This document shows positions 49,624 to 59,321 of a stretch of 64,000 nt of DNA, in pieces. The notes beneath the pieces were generated by a model, which saw only the letters and a list, made by a program, of their open reading frames with translations, made no database searches and was not told the DNA's origin. The translations under genes were made by a program, and so were the position numbers. The stretch lies in assembly GCA_028868825.1 (NCBI GenBank), contig JAGWTU010000014.1, positions 52,865-116,864 of the forward strand, given 5' to 3'. Origin of the DNA: Burkholderiales bacterium. Its GTDB lineage: Bacteria > Pseudomonadota > Gammaproteobacteria > Burkholderiales > Burkholderiaceae_C. Positions within the stretch are counted from its first letter, which is position 1, and the number at the start of each line of letters is the position of its first letter.

Positions 49624-52314
49624 GTGGCCGTTCCAACCGTTCCCAAGCCGATCGCCGCCGCCGACGATCTGCTGCTCAAGGTCACGGCGCCGCGCGTGCC
49701 GCGGCACCTGCTGACGCGCGAGCGGTTGCAGTCCGACCAGGACCAGTTGCGCGACAAATCGGTCATCGTGATCCAGGCGCCGCCGGGCTTCGGCAAGACT
49801 TCGCTGCTGGCGCAATGGCGGCGCGAGCACCTCGCGCGCGGCGGCATCGTGGCCTGGATGACGGCGCAGGGCAACGACGACGGCCAACGCCTGGTGCAGG
49901 CGCTGGCGCTGGCGGTGCGCATCGGCGCCGGACGCCCCGGTTTCGGGGCGACCCTGGTCGAGGCGGCAGGCGCCGCCGGCTTCGAGGGCGTGACGATGTG
50001 GCTGGCCGAGGTCGCCCAGACGGCGCTGGACATCGTCCTGATCGTCGATGAAGCCGACCGGCTGCAACCGGCGGCGCGCGACGCCCTCGCCTATCTGCTG
50101 CACAACACGCCGCCGAACCTGCGCGTGGTCGTCGCCGCGCGCACCGATTGCCGCCTCGGCATCGACGACCTGCTGGCCTACGGCCAGAGCCTCGGCATCG
50201 GCACCGAGGAGCTGCGGCTGCGCCAGGAAGAGACGATGGCGCTCGTGCAGGCGCGCTTTGGCACCCGTGTCGACCGCGATGCGGCGGCGCGGCTGTACGA
50301 GATCACCGAGGGCTGGGCGCTGGGGCTGCAGCTGGCGCTGTCGGTGATGTCCTCGGCGGCCGACCCGCAGGCCGAGCTCGAGGCGATGAGCGGCCGTCGC
50401 GATGCGCTCAACGGCCTGCTCGTCAACCTCATGCTCGCGAACCTGCCGCAGGGCGACCTCGCCCTGCTGACGCGGGTGGCCATGCTCGACCTGCTGCACC
50501 CGGCGCTGTGCAACGCGGTGATGGGCAGCGAGGCCGCCGCCGAACGGCTGGCCCGGCTCGTGCGCGACACGCCGGTGTTCGTCGCCGGCGAGGCCAGCGA
50601 ATGGATGCGCATGCACGCGCTGGCGCGCGACGAGTTGCGGCGGCGCTTCGCGCTGCTGCCTGAAACGGAGCAGGCGCAATTGCACAGCCGCGCCAGCGCC
50701 TGGCTGGCCGAGCATGGCATGGTCGAGGCCTCGGCGCGGCACGCGCTGGCCTGCGGCGAGAACGACCGCGCCTACGATCTCGCCGAACGCAGCCTCTACG
50801 AATCGCTGATGAGCCGCGGCCGCCACCGCGCGGTGCTGGACTGGCTGGCGCGCTTGCCGGCCGCCGAACTCGAACGGCGGCCGCGCCTGTTGCTGGCCGC
50901 CGCCTGGACGCTGGCACTGAGCGAGCACCACGAGGAGGCGCGCCGCTACGTCGAACGCATCCTCGCCGCACCGGGGGTCGACGATGCGCGGCGCTGCGAA
51001 TGCGCGCTGATCCTCAGCGGTGCGGCGGTCTATGCCGACGACCCCGATCGCTTCGTCGCGCTGCACGACCCCTGGGCCGATGCGCCACCGCTGGCCGACC
51101 CCACGCTGCGCCAGTTGCAGGCCAACCGGGCGGCCTACCGCACCCTGATCGACGGCGAACCGGCATTGGCGCGGCTGCGCCGGCAGCAGGCGCAGCAGGG
51201 CGACGCCGGCCCCGGCCTCGAATATGTCTCGCGCTGGTGTGAATTCGGGTTCGCGCAGTCCTACCTCTGGGAGGGCCAGTACGCTCGCGTCGACCGCGTG
51301 CTGCGCCCGCTGCTGGCGCGGGCCGAGACCGAACTGGGCCGCCGCAGTTCCTTCACCTGCATGGTGGCCTCGCTGCTGGCCACCGCAATGTGGGAACGTG
51401 ACGAGCCCGCGCAGGCCGCGGCGACCTTGGCCAACCGGCTCGACGTGCTCGAGCGCAGCGGCCTGCCCGATACCGTCGTGCAGGCCTACCGGACGATGGC
51501 CCGCATGAGCGCGGCCGAGGGCGCCGAGGACCGCGCGCTCGAACTGCTGGGCTCGCTGGACGCCGTCGGCCTGGCGCGGCGCCTGCCGCGCCTGCGCATC
51601 GTCAGCCTGGCCGACCAGGTGCGGCTGCACGCGCACCGCTTCCGGACCGAGACCTGCGCCGATCTGTGTCAGCGCATCGATGCGATCCTGGCAAGCGCCG
51701 ATGCGCCACCCGGTCCGCTCTGGCGGCGCGGCGTCTCGCTCACACGCGACGTCGCGCTCGGGCATGCCGAACTCGCGGCGCGACGCTGGCGCCAGGCGGC
51801 CGAGATCTGGTCGGCCGCCGCCGTGCGGGCGCAGGCGCTCAAGCTCGGTCGGCTGCATGTCGAGCTGCTGGGGCTGCGCGCCTACGCGCTGGACCATTGC
51901 GGCGAGCGGTCGCTGCCGTTGCTCGAAGAGGCGGTCGGCCTGGCACGCGCCTATGGCCTGCGGCGCGTCTTCGCCGACGCGCACCCCGGACTCGGCGACT
52001 GGGTGCGCGAGGCGCTGCCCGAAGCGGCCGCCGGCGGCGGTGCGCTCGCAGCGCCGATCCAGGCGCCGCGGCCGGCACCGGACAGCGCCAGACCCCATGT
52101 CACGCCGAGCCTGGCGCTGACGCCGAAGGAGCGCGAGGTGATGGAACTGCTGGCGCGCAACCTCTCGAACAAGGAGATCGGTCTGGCCATGCAGGTGGGC
52201 GAGGAAACGATCAAGTGGCACATGAAGAACCTGTTCACCAAGCTCGACGCCGGCACGCGCAAGCAGGTGGTGCAGCGGGCGCGCATCCTGGGCCTGATCG
52301 ACACGCCGATGTGA
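49624..52314 (+). CDS. LuxR-family regulator of the MalT/LAL type
   Basis: An 896-residue signal-transduction ATPase regulator. The P-loop is VIQAPPGFGKTSLLAQW (residues about 50-65) with a Walker B-like IVLIVDEADRLQP, then about 500 residues of TPR-like helical repeats for inducer binding, and the C-terminal LuxR helix-turn-helix in LTPKEREVMELLARNLSNKEIG and VGEETIKWHMKNLF. A GTG at 49624 (VAVPTVPKP) is used; the 1320-residue ORF in the track extends through the divergent gene and is not credible. It likely controls either the DUF1302 set or the catabolic genes downstream. A related MalT-type gene is often beside such sets. Confidence 0.88.
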   Translation: MAVPTVPKPIAAADDLLLKVTAPRVPRHLLTRERLQSDQDQLRDKSVIVIQAPPGFGKTSLLAQWRREHLARGGIVAWMTAQGNDDGQRLVQALALAVRIGAGRPGFGATLVEAAGAAGFEGVTMWLAEVAQTALDIVLIVDEADRLQPAARDALAYLLHNTPPNLRVVVAARTDCRLGIDDLLAYGQSLGIGTEELRLRQEETMALVQARFGTRVDRDAAARLYEITEGWALGLQLALSVMSSAADPQAELEAMSGRRDALNGLLVNLMLANLPQGDLALLTRVAMLDLLHPALCNAVMGSEAAAERLARLVRDTPVFVAGEASEWMRMHALARDELRRRFALLPETEQAQLHSRASAWLAEHGMVEASARHALACGENDRAYDLAERSLYESLMSRGRHRAVLDWLARLPAAELERRPRLLLAAAWTLALSEHHEEARRYVERILAAPGVDDARRCECALILSGAAVYADDPDRFVALHDPWADAPPLADPTLRQLQANRAAYRTLIDGEPALARLRRQQAQQGDAGPGLEYVSRWCEFGFAQSYLWEGQYARVDRVLRPLLARAETELGRRSSFTCMVASLLATAMWERDEPAQAAATLANRLDVLERSGLPDTVVQAYRTMARMSAAEGAEDRALELLGSLDAVGLARRLPRLRIVSLADQVRLHAHRFRTETCADLCQRIDAILASADAPPGPLWRRGVSLTRDVALGHAELAARRWRQAAEIWSAAAVRAQALKLGRLHVELLGLRAYALDHCGERSLPLLEEAVGLARAYGLRRVFADAHPGLGDWVREALPEAAAGGGALAAPIQAPRPAPDSARPHVTPSLALTPKEREVMELLARNLSNKEIGLAMQVGEETIKWHMKNLFTKLDAGTRKQVVQRARILGLIDTPM

Positions 52315-52323
52315 ATCGCGGCT

Positions 52324-52345
52324 CCCCCCCTCTGCGCAGGGGGGG
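52324..52345. repeat. GC hairpin CCCCCCCT-N6-AGGGGGGG after the LuxR gene
   Basis: Perfect 8-bp arms (52324-52331 and 52338-52345) around ctgcgc, starting nine bases after the LuxR stop, then a second small stem CGGGG-tcg-CCCCG at 52351-52363. No T tract follows. It could act as transcript end or mRNA stabiliser, or be a dispersed repeat. Confidence 0.5.
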
Positions 52346-52420
52346 CTGAGCGGGGTCGCCCCGCCTATGCTTGTCTCCAAGATGGCGCACCGACGAGCGC
52401 GCCGCTCCAGGAGACCCGCG

Positions 52421-53332
52421 ATGACCACCCTCTCGAACCCCGCCGCGCCCGCCGTCGTGCGCGCTGCCTCGCTGCCCGACTCGATCCGGGTCGAGCCGCT
52501 GACCTGCGCCATCGGCGCGCAACTCGGCAACGTCAACCTCGGTGTCGCCTCGCGCGACCCGGCCCTGGTGGCCGAGATCCGATCGTTGCTGCTCAAGCAC
52601 AGGGTCCTGTTCTTCCGCGACCAGGACATCACGCGGGCCGAGCATGTGGCATTCGCACGGCATTTCGGCGAACTCGAGGACCACCCGGTGGCCGGCAGCG
52701 ACCCCGATCATCCGGGCCTCGTGCGCATCTACAAGTCGCCCGAGGTCCCCAACGATCGTTACGAGAATTCCTGGCACACCGATGCCACGTGGCGCGAGAA
52801 GCCGCCCTTCGGCTGCGTGCTGCGCTGCGTCGAATGCCCCCCGGTAGGCGGCGACACGATGTGGGCGAACATGGTGCTGGCCTACGAGAAGCTGCCCGGG
52901 CACATCAAGTCGCAGATCGCGGGCCTGCGCGCACGCCACAGCATCGAGGCCACCTTCGGTGCGGCGATGCCGATCGAGAAGCGCCACGCGCTGCGGGCCC
53001 AGTACCCCGATGCCGAGCACCCGGTCGTGCGCACCCATCCCGAAACCGGCGAGAAGGTGCTCTTCGTCAACGGCTTCACGACGCACATCACGAATTACCA
53101 CACCGCCGAGCATGTGCGCGTCGGCCAGGACTACGCGCCCGGCGCGGCGATGCTGCTGCACTACCTCATCAGCCAGGCGCAGATCCCCGAGTACCAGGTG
53201 CGCTGGCGCTGGAAGCCCAACAGCATGGCGATGTGGGACAACCGCAGCACCCAGCATTACGCGGTGATGGACTACCCGCCCTGCCATCGCAAGATGGAAC
53301 GCGCCGGGATCATCGGCGACGCCACGTACTGA
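52421..53332 (+). CDS. TauD/TfdA-family dioxygenase, copy 2
   Basis: A 303-residue Fe(II)/2-oxoglutarate dioxygenase, alignable end to end with copy 1. Shared blocks are LLLKHRVLFFRDQD, EDHPVAGSDPDHPG, the HxD iron site in NSWHTDATW, HPVVRTHPETGE, WDNRSTQHYAVMDY and the end GIIGDATY. It has an extra N-terminal stretch (MTTLSNPAAPAVVRAAS). The ATG at 52421 has CAGGAG before it. It is the first gene of a plus-strand run, followed after 35 bases by BKACE copy 2. The substrate is unknown; gene order suggests that it hydroxylates the compound later cleaved by BKACE. Confidence 0.9.
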   Translation: MTTLSNPAAPAVVRAASLPDSIRVEPLTCAIGAQLGNVNLGVASRDPALVAEIRSLLLKHRVLFFRDQDITRAEHVAFARHFGELEDHPVAGSDPDHPGLVRIYKSPEVPNDRYENSWHTDATWREKPPFGCVLRCVECPPVGGDTMWANMVLAYEKLPGHIKSQIAGLRARHSIEATFGAAMPIEKRHALRAQYPDAEHPVVRTHPETGEKVLFVNGFTTHITNYHTAEHVRVGQDYAPGAAMLLHYLISQAQIPEYQVRWRWKPNSMAMWDNRSTQHYAVMDYPPCHRKMERAGIIGDATY

Positions 53333-53367
53333 ACTCCATTCAACGACCTCAAACGGACACACCCATC

Positions 53368-54426
53368 ATGAATTTCCTCGACGGCCACCTCTTCCCGGAA
53401 AACCAGGACAAGCTGGTCATCACCGCCGCTCCGTACGGACCCGAATGGATCCCCTCGGACTTCCCCGAGGACATCCCGGTGACGATGGAAGAGCAGGTGC
53501 AGAAGGCGGTCGACTGCTACAACGCCGGCGCCACCGTGCTGCACGTGCATGTGCGCGAGCTCGACGGCAAGGGCAGCAAGCGCCTGTCCAAGTTCAACGA
53601 ACTGCTGGCCGGCATCCGCCGTGCGGTGCCCGAGATGATCCTGCAGGTCGGCGGCTCGATCTCCTTCGCCCCCGAGACCCAGGGCGCGGCGGCCAAATGG
53701 CTGTCGGACGACACGCGCCACATGCTCGCCGAGCTCGACCCCAAGCCCGACCAGGTGACGGTGACGGTCAACACGGTGCAGATGAACGTCGTCGAGCATA
53801 TGGACCTGCGCGACATCGCCGGCACCTCGCTGGCCGAGCCCGACAACAACCGCGCCTACCGCGAGATGATCGTGCCGGCCGGCCCGGGCTGGGTCGAGGA
53901 GCATGTGAAGCGCCTGACGGCCGCGGGCATCCAGAGCGCCTTCCAGTTCTACAACATCAACAGCTACGAGACGGTCGAGCGGATGATGCGCCGCGGCGTC
54001 TACAAGGGCCCGCTGGTGATGAACTGGGTGGCGATCAGCGGCGGCATGGACGCGCCCAACATCTACAACCTGGCGAACTTCGTGCGCGCGGTGCCCGACG
54101 GCGCGATGCTGACGCTGGAGAGCTCGATGCTCAACACGCTGCCGATCAACATGATGGCCATCGCGATGGGGCTGCACGTGCGCTGCGGCATCGAGGACAA
54201 CCTGTGGGCGCAGGACCGCAAGGCCAAGATCACGACGGTGCAGCAGATCGAGCAGCTGGTGCGCATCTCGCGCGAGTTCGGCCGCGAGATCGCCAGCGCC
54301 AAGGAGGCGCGCGAGATCTGCAAGATCGGCGTGTTCTACGACAGCGTCGAGGAGACGCTGGCCAGGAACGGCTATGCGCCGAACGCCCCGGGACGCCAGC
54401 AGGGACACCTGCGCAAGGCGGCCTGA
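53368..54426 (+). CDS. Beta-keto acid cleavage enzyme (BKACE), copy 2
   Basis: A 352-residue BKACE enzyme of the same length as copy 1. His59 and His61 of the zinc site are in ATVLHVHVRELDGKG; PVTMEEQVQKAVDCYNAGA, SISFAPETQ and MAIAMGLHVRCGIED are preserved. The start is the ATG 53368; the tracked ORF at 52789 passes through the dioxygenase gene in another frame. It is followed after 81 bases by quinone reductase copy 2. Within the cluster it would produce a CoA ester and acetoacetate that can enter the thiolase steps encoded downstream. Confidence 0.9.
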   Translation: MNFLDGHLFPENQDKLVITAAPYGPEWIPSDFPEDIPVTMEEQVQKAVDCYNAGATVLHVHVRELDGKGSKRLSKFNELLAGIRRAVPEMILQVGGSISFAPETQGAAAKWLSDDTRHMLAELDPKPDQVTVTVNTVQMNVVEHMDLRDIAGTSLAEPDNNRAYREMIVPAGPGWVEEHVKRLTAAGIQSAFQFYNINSYETVERMMRRGVYKGPLVMNWVAISGGMDAPNIYNLANFVRAVPDGAMLTLESSMLNTLPINMMAIAMGLHVRCGIEDNLWAQDRKAKITTVQQIEQLVRISREFGREIASAKEAREICKIGVFYDSVEETLARNGYAPNAPGRQQGHLRKAA

Positions 54427-54507
54427 GAGCACCATTCGACCGCCGCGCCCCTGCGCCCCTGAAATCGCAAGCGATCCGCCTCGGCGGATCTCGAAGGAGA
54501 ACCATCC

Positions 54508-55500
54508 ATGGCCAAGGCCATCCGTTTCGACCGCATCGGCGACGCCGACGTGCTGCACCTCGACACCGTCGAGGTCGGTGAACCCGGTCCCGGCCAGGCA
54601 CGCGTGCGGCACACCTATATCGCGGTCAATTTCATCGACATCTATTTCCGCATCGGGCGCTATCCGCTGGCGCTGCCCAACGGCCTGGGCTCGGACGCGG
54701 TCGGCGTCGTCGAGGCGGTGGGCGCCGGCGTCACCGACATCCAGCCGGGCGATCGCGTCGGCTATCTGCTCGGCCCCCAGGGCGCCTATGCCGATGTGCG
54801 CGTGATGCCGGCCGACGTGCTGATCCCGCTGCCCGATGGCGTCAGCGACCGCACGGCATCGACGCTGATGATGAAGGGCATGACGGCGCAATACCTGTTC
54901 CGCCAGGTCTATCCGCTGAACGGCGGCGAGACGATCCTCTACCACGCCGCCGCCGGCGGTGTCGGCCTCATCGCCTGCCAATGGGCGCGCGCGATCGGGG
55001 TGACGATGATCGGCACCGTCAGCACGGAGGCCAAGGCCGAGGTCGCGCGAGCCAACGGCTGCGCGCACACCATCGTCACCGGCGGCATGACGCCCGAGGA
55101 GCTGACGCGCGAGATCCCGAAACGCGTGCGCGAGATCACCGGCGGCAAGGGCGTGCCGGTGGTCTACGACTCGGTCGGCAAGGACACGTTGACGGCTTCG
55201 CTCGACAGCCTGCGGCTGCGCGGCCACATGGTGAGCAACGGCACGAGTTCGGGCCCGGTGGTGATCGACACGATGCAGCTCGCGGTCAAGGGATCGATCT
55301 GGATCACGCGACCGGCGATGGTCCATTACGCGACCCCGCGCCCGCAGATGCTGGCGATGGCCGACGAGCTGTTCGGCCATGTGCTGGCCGGCCGCATCAC
55401 CGGCGAGCCGAAGCAGGAATGGGCGCTGGCCGATGCGGCGAAGGCGCATCGCGCGCTCGAATCGCGGCAGACCACCGGCGCCACCGTGCTCGTGCCCTGA
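54508..55500 (+). CDS. NADPH:quinone reductase-like MDR oxidoreductase, copy 2
   Basis: A 330-residue quinone reductase/enoyl reductase. The N-terminal domain starts MAKAIRFDRIGDADVL with YIAVNFIDIYFRIGRYPL, and the NADPH fold has YHAAAGGVGLIACQWA. The set VVYDSVGKDTL is typical of QOR proteins. It has GGAGAACC ahead of the start. It follows BKACE copy 2 and precedes the MFS gene by ten bases. Its family relation to copy 1 (40803) is clear but distant, so the two are not a recent duplication like the TauD and BKACE pairs. Confidence 0.9.
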   Translation: MAKAIRFDRIGDADVLHLDTVEVGEPGPGQARVRHTYIAVNFIDIYFRIGRYPLALPNGLGSDAVGVVEAVGAGVTDIQPGDRVGYLLGPQGAYADVRVMPADVLIPLPDGVSDRTASTLMMKGMTAQYLFRQVYPLNGGETILYHAAAGGVGLIACQWARAIGVTMIGTVSTEAKAEVARANGCAHTIVTGGMTPEELTREIPKRVREITGGKGVPVVYDSVGKDTLTASLDSLRLRGHMVSNGTSSGPVVIDTMQLAVKGSIWITRPAMVHYATPRPQMLAMADELFGHVLAGRITGEPKQEWALADAAKAHRALESRQTTGATVLVP

Positions 55501-55510
55501 GCCGACGACC

Positions 55511-56845
55511 ATGGCCGTCGCCCCGCCGCTGCAGGAAGCTTCACCGCAGGAAGGCTACCTGTTCGGCCGCGGACCGGCCTGGTTCGCCTTCGCGATGACG
55601 CTGGCGCTGATGACCTTCGACTATGTCGACCGCCAGATCATCGTCTCGCTGTTCCCCTATTTGAAGGCCGAATGGGCGCTGACCGACAAGCAGCTCGGCG
55701 CGCTGGCCTCGGTGGTCTCGGTCACCGTCGCGATCGGCGCCGTGCCGATCGCGCTGTTCGCCGACCGCGTCAGCCGCGTCAAGAGCATCGCCGCCATGGC
55801 CGCCATCTGGAGCCTGGCCACGCTGAGCTGCGGCATGGCGCGCAACTACGGCATGCTGCTGGCCGCGCGGGGCGCGATCGGTCTGGGCGAGGCGGGCTAC
55901 GGTTCGGTCGGATCGGCGCTGATCGCCAGCCATTTCCCGAGCCGGCTGCGCAGTTCGGTGATGGCGTCGTTCTTCGCCTCGTCGGCCGTCGGTTCGGTCG
56001 TCGGCGTCATGCTCGGCGGCCTGATCGCCGCGCGCTGGGGCTGGCAGGCGGCATTCGGCATCGTCGGCCTGCCCGGACTCGTGCTGGCGCTGCTGTATCT
56101 GAAGGTGCGCGACTACCGCACCGTCGCGCTGGCCCCGGCGGCGGGCGCGGCGGCCGGGACGCAGGCCGGCCCGTTGCGCCACGTCGTGCACATGCTCACG
56201 CACACGCGCACGCTGCTGTGGGTGTGCATCGGCGGCCCGGCGCAGCTCATCGTCGTCTCGGCGCTGTGGGCCTGGCTGCCGAGCTATCTCAATCGCCTGC
56301 ATGGCGTCGCGCCGGCGCAGGCCGGCATGCAGGCGGCGCTGGTCGTGCTCGCCGGCGCCGCCGGCGGCGTGATCTGGGGCGCGGTGATCGACCGCGCCGG
56401 CGGGCAGCAGCCGCGCCGCAAGCTCGCGACGCTGGCGCTGCTGTGCATCGCCTCGGGCATCGTGCTCGCCAGCGCTTTCGCATTCACCTTCGAGCCGCGT
56501 ACGCAGTTCGCGCTGACGCTGTTCGGCGGCTTCCTGGCCACCTGCACCTCGGGCCCGGCGACGGCGATCGTCATCGACGTCATCCATCCCGGCGTGCGCG
56601 CCACCGGCTGCGCCGTCTTCGCCCTCGTGCAGAACCTGTTCGGCCTGGCCGTCGGCCCCTTCCTCGCCGGCGTGCTCTCGGACGCCTGGGGACTGGTGCC
56701 CGCGCTGACGATCACGCCGGTGTTCTCGCTGCTGGCCGCGACGGCCTTCCTGCTCGCCGGCCGCAGCTACGAGGCCGAGAAGGCGCGCACGACCGCGGCC
56801 ATCGCGCTCGAGGCCGAAGGCCGGCTGCGCGTCGGCCTGGCCTGA
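55511..56845 (+). CDS. MFS transporter
   Basis: A 444-residue carrier with 12 predicted helices. The N-terminal part has MTLALMTFDYVDRQIIVSLF, and loop 2-3 reads ALFADRVSRVKS. The helix 4-5 region GLGEAGYGSVGSALIASHF is common to the spinster/hexuronate and aromatic carrier groups. The start ATG 55511 is ten bases after the previous stop. It likely imports the substrate of this pathway, or exports an intermediate. Family membership is sure; the substrate is not. Confidence 0.88.
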   Translation: MAVAPPLQEASPQEGYLFGRGPAWFAFAMTLALMTFDYVDRQIIVSLFPYLKAEWALTDKQLGALASVVSVTVAIGAVPIALFADRVSRVKSIAAMAAIWSLATLSCGMARNYGMLLAARGAIGLGEAGYGSVGSALIASHFPSRLRSSVMASFFASSAVGSVVGVMLGGLIAARWGWQAAFGIVGLPGLVLALLYLKVRDYRTVALAPAAGAAAGTQAGPLRHVVHMLTHTRTLLWVCIGGPAQLIVVSALWAWLPSYLNRLHGVAPAQAGMQAALVVLAGAAGGVIWGAVIDRAGGQQPRRKLATLALLCIASGIVLASAFAFTFEPRTQFALTLFGGFLATCTSGPATAIVIDVIHPGVRATGCAVFALVQNLFGLAVGPFLAGVLSDAWGLVPALTITPVFSLLAATAFLLAGRSYEAEKARTTAAIALEAEGRLRVGLA

Positions 56846-56871
56846 TCCCCATTCGCATTGCAGGAGTGAAG

Positions 56872-58530
56872 ATGCTTGGATCGATGATGCAGCAGCCGCT
56901 GCTGATCTCGTCGCTGCTGACCCATGCCGAGCGCCACCATGGCGACGTGCAGGTGGTCTCGCGCCGCGTCGAGGGCGATGTCCACCGCCAGACCTACCGC
57001 GAACTCGCGGCGCGCTCGCGCCGCATGGCCAACGCGCTGGCCGCGCGCGGCGTGGCAGCGGGCGACCGCGTCGCCACGCTGGCCTGGAACGGCTACCGCC
57101 ACATGGAGCTGTACTACGCCGTCTCGGGATCGGGCGCGGTGCTGCACACGATCAATCCGCGGCTGCATCCCGAGCAGGTCGCGTGGATCGCCGACCATGC
57201 CGAGGACCGCATCCTGTTCTTCGACCTGACGTTCCTGCCGCTGGTCGAAGCGGTGGCCGCGCGCACGAAGTCGATCCGGGCCTATGTCGCGATGACCGAT
57301 CGCGCGCACATGCCGGAGACGAGCAAGGTGCCGGACCTGCTGTGCTACGAAGACCTGATTGCCGGCGCCAGCGAGCGCTACACGTGGCCGGTGTTCGACG
57401 AGAACGCGCCCTCGTCGCTGTGCTACACGTCGGGGACGACGGGCAACCCCAAGGGCGTGCTCTACAGCCACCGCTCGACCATCCTCCACACCTATGCGGC
57501 GGCGCTGCCCGATGCGCTGAACTGCTCGGCGCGCGACACGATCCTGCCCGTCGTGCCGATGTTCCATGTCAACGCCTGGGGGCTGCCCTATGCGGCCTGC
57601 ATGGTCGGCGCCAAGCTCGTGTTCCCGGGCCCGCATCTGGACGGCAAGAGCCTGTACGAGCTGTTCGAGTCCGAGGGTGTGACCGTGTCGGCCGGCGTGC
57701 CCACCGTGTGGCAGGGATTGCTGGCCCATGTCGAGGCCCACGGGCTGAAGTTCAGCACCATGCACCGCACCATCATCGGCGGCTCGGCCTGCCCGCCGGC
57801 GATGATGCGCGATTTCCAGCAGCGTCACGGCGTGCAGGTGCTGCACGCCTGGGGCATGACCGAGATGAGTCCGCTCGGCACCGTCTGCGCGCTGCGGTCC
57901 CGGCACGCTGCCCTGCCCGAAGAACAGCGCATGGCCGTGCAGCTCAAGCAGGGGCGTGCGGTCTACGGCGTCGACATGAAGATCGTCGATGCCGAAGGCG
58001 CCGAACTGCCGCAGGACGGCAAGGCCGCGGGCGAGCTGCTGGTGCGCGGGCCCTGGATCGTCTCCCGGTACTTCAACAGCGAAGACGATCCGCTCGTCTA
58101 CGCCGATGGCGTCGGCTGGTTCCCGACCGGCGATGTCAGCACGATCGACGCCGACGGCTATATGCAGATCACCGACCGCAGCAAGGACGTCATCAAGTCC
58201 GGCGGTGAATGGATAGGCTCGATCGACCTCGAGAACATCGCGATGTCGCATCCGGCTGTCGCCACCGCGGCCTGCATCGGCGTCAAGCATCCGAAGTGGG
58301 ACGAGCGCCCGCTGCTGGTCGTCGTCAGGAAGCCCGGCGCCGAAGTGACGCGCGAGCAGCTGCTGGCCTTCTACGAGGGCAAGGTCGCCCGCTGGTGGAC
58401 GCCCGACGATGTCGTCTTCGTCGACGCGATCCCGCTGGGCGCCACCGGCAAGATGCAGAAGACCAGATTGCGCGAGCAATTCGCGAATCACGAATTACCG
58501 GGCGCCGGCGCCGTGCGCCCGCATGCCTGA
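56872..58530 (+). CDS. Fatty-acyl/medium-chain acyl-CoA ligase (FadD-like)
   Basis: A 552-residue AMP-forming ligase. The AMP motif is [19 protein letters not shown], the second motif [13 protein letters not shown], and the hinge/C-terminal part [13 protein letters not shown] and [16 protein letters not shown], with the catalytic Lys near the end ([13 protein letters not shown]). It joins a carboxylic acid to CoA in the cytoplasm, the entry step of the CoA route encoded here. The ATG at 56872 has AGGAG six bases upstream; a GTG at 56866 is an alternative two codons earlier. The tracked ORF from 55672 is a longer frame through the MFS gene. Confidence 0.92.
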   Translation: MLGSMMQQPLLISSLLTHAERHHGDVQVVSRRVEGDVHRQTYRELAARSRRMANALAARGVAAGDRVATLAWNGYRHMELYYAVSGSGAVLHTINPRLHPEQVAWIADHAEDRILFFDLTFLPLVEAVAARTKSIRAYVAMTDRAHMPETSKVPDLLCYEDLIAGASERYTWPVFDENAPSSLCYTSGTTGNPKGVLYSHRSTILHTYAAALPDALNCSARDTILPVVPMFHVNAWGLPYAACMVGAKLVFPGPHLDGKSLYELFESEGVTVSAGVPTVWQGLLAHVEAHGLKFSTMHRTIIGGSACPPAMMRDFQQRHGVQVLHAWGMTEMSPLGTVCALRSRHAALPEEQRMAVQLKQGRAVYGVDMKIVDAEGAELPQDGKAAGELLVRGPWIVSRYFNSEDDPLVYADGVGWFPTGDVSTIDADGYMQITDRSKDVIKSGGEWIGSIDLENIAMSHPAVATAACIGVKHPKWDERPLLVVVRKPGAEVTREQLLAFYEGKVARWWTPDDVVFVDAIPLGATGKMQKTRLREQFANHELPGAGAVRPHA

Positions 58531-58539
58531 GGAGAGAAC

Positions 58540-59319
58540 ATGAGCTTGAAGCAATTGCTGGATCTGAGCGGCCGCGTCGCAGTCGTCACCGGCGGATCGC
58601 GCGGCCTGGGCCTGCAGATGGCCGAGGTGCTGGGTGAGCTCGGCGCCCGCGTCGCCATCACGGCACGCAAGGCCGACGAACTGGCGCAGGCGAAGGCGCA
58701 CCTGGCGGCGCAGGGCATCGAGGCCTTGCCGCTCGTGTGCGACATGGGCGACCTGGCTGCGATTCCCGGGATGGTGAGCCAGGTCATCGCCACGCTGGGG
58801 CCGATAGACATCCTCGTCAACAACGCCGGCATGGCCTGGGGCGCGCCCACCGCCGAGCACTCGCTGGCGGCCTGGGAGCGGGTGATGACGCTCAACGTCA
58901 GCGCCATCTTCGTCGCCACGCAGGAGATAGGCCGGCGCTGCATGATCCCGCGGCGCAGCGGCAAGGTGATCAACATCGCCTCGATCCAGGGGCTGTCGGG
59001 CGGCTACCCCGAGGGCGCGCCGACGATCGCCTACAGCGCCAGCAAGGGCGCGGTCGTCAACATGACGCGCATGCTCGCAAACGAATGGGCGGCGCACGAC
59101 ATCAACGTCAACGCGATCGCACCGGGATTCTTCGCGACGAAGATGACGCAGGCCATCCTCGATCGCGACCACGACCGGACCGCCGCGCGCGCGCCGCTGG
59201 GCCGCACCGGCGGGCCCGAAGACCTCAAGGGCGTGACCGCGCTGCTGGCGTCCGATGCGGCCGCGTACATCACGGGTCAGATCATCGCCGTCGACGGCGG
59301 CTTGACGGCGGCGTTCTGA
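58540..59319 (+). CDS. Short-chain dehydrogenase/reductase, copy A
   Basis: A 259-residue classical SDR. The cofactor loop is VVTGGSRGLGLQMAE, with NNAGMAWGAPT and the active-site YSASKGA; the end TGQIIAVDGGLTAAF is the usual C-terminus. The Arg-containing loop (SRG, then TARKADE) suggests NADP(H). It starts nine bases after the ligase. It probably works as 3-hydroxyacyl or side-chain alcohol dehydrogenase in this pathway. Confidence 0.92.
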   Translation: MSLKQLLDLSGRVAVVTGGSRGLGLQMAEVLGELGARVAITARKADELAQAKAHLAAQGIEALPLVCDMGDLAAIPGMVSQVIATLGPIDILVNNAGMAWGAPTAEHSLAAWERVMTLNVSAIFVATQEIGRRCMIPRRSGKVINIASIQGLSGGYPEGAPTIAYSASKGAVVNMTRMLANEWAAHDINVNAIAPGFFATKMTQAILDRDHDRTAARAPLGRTGGPEDLKGVTALLASDAAAYITGQIIAVDGGLTAAF

Positions 59320-59321
59320 AA

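Noticed and set aside
52324-52345. Rho-independent terminator after the LuxR gene
   Set aside because: The hairpin is strong but no T tract follows, so I list it only as a repeat.
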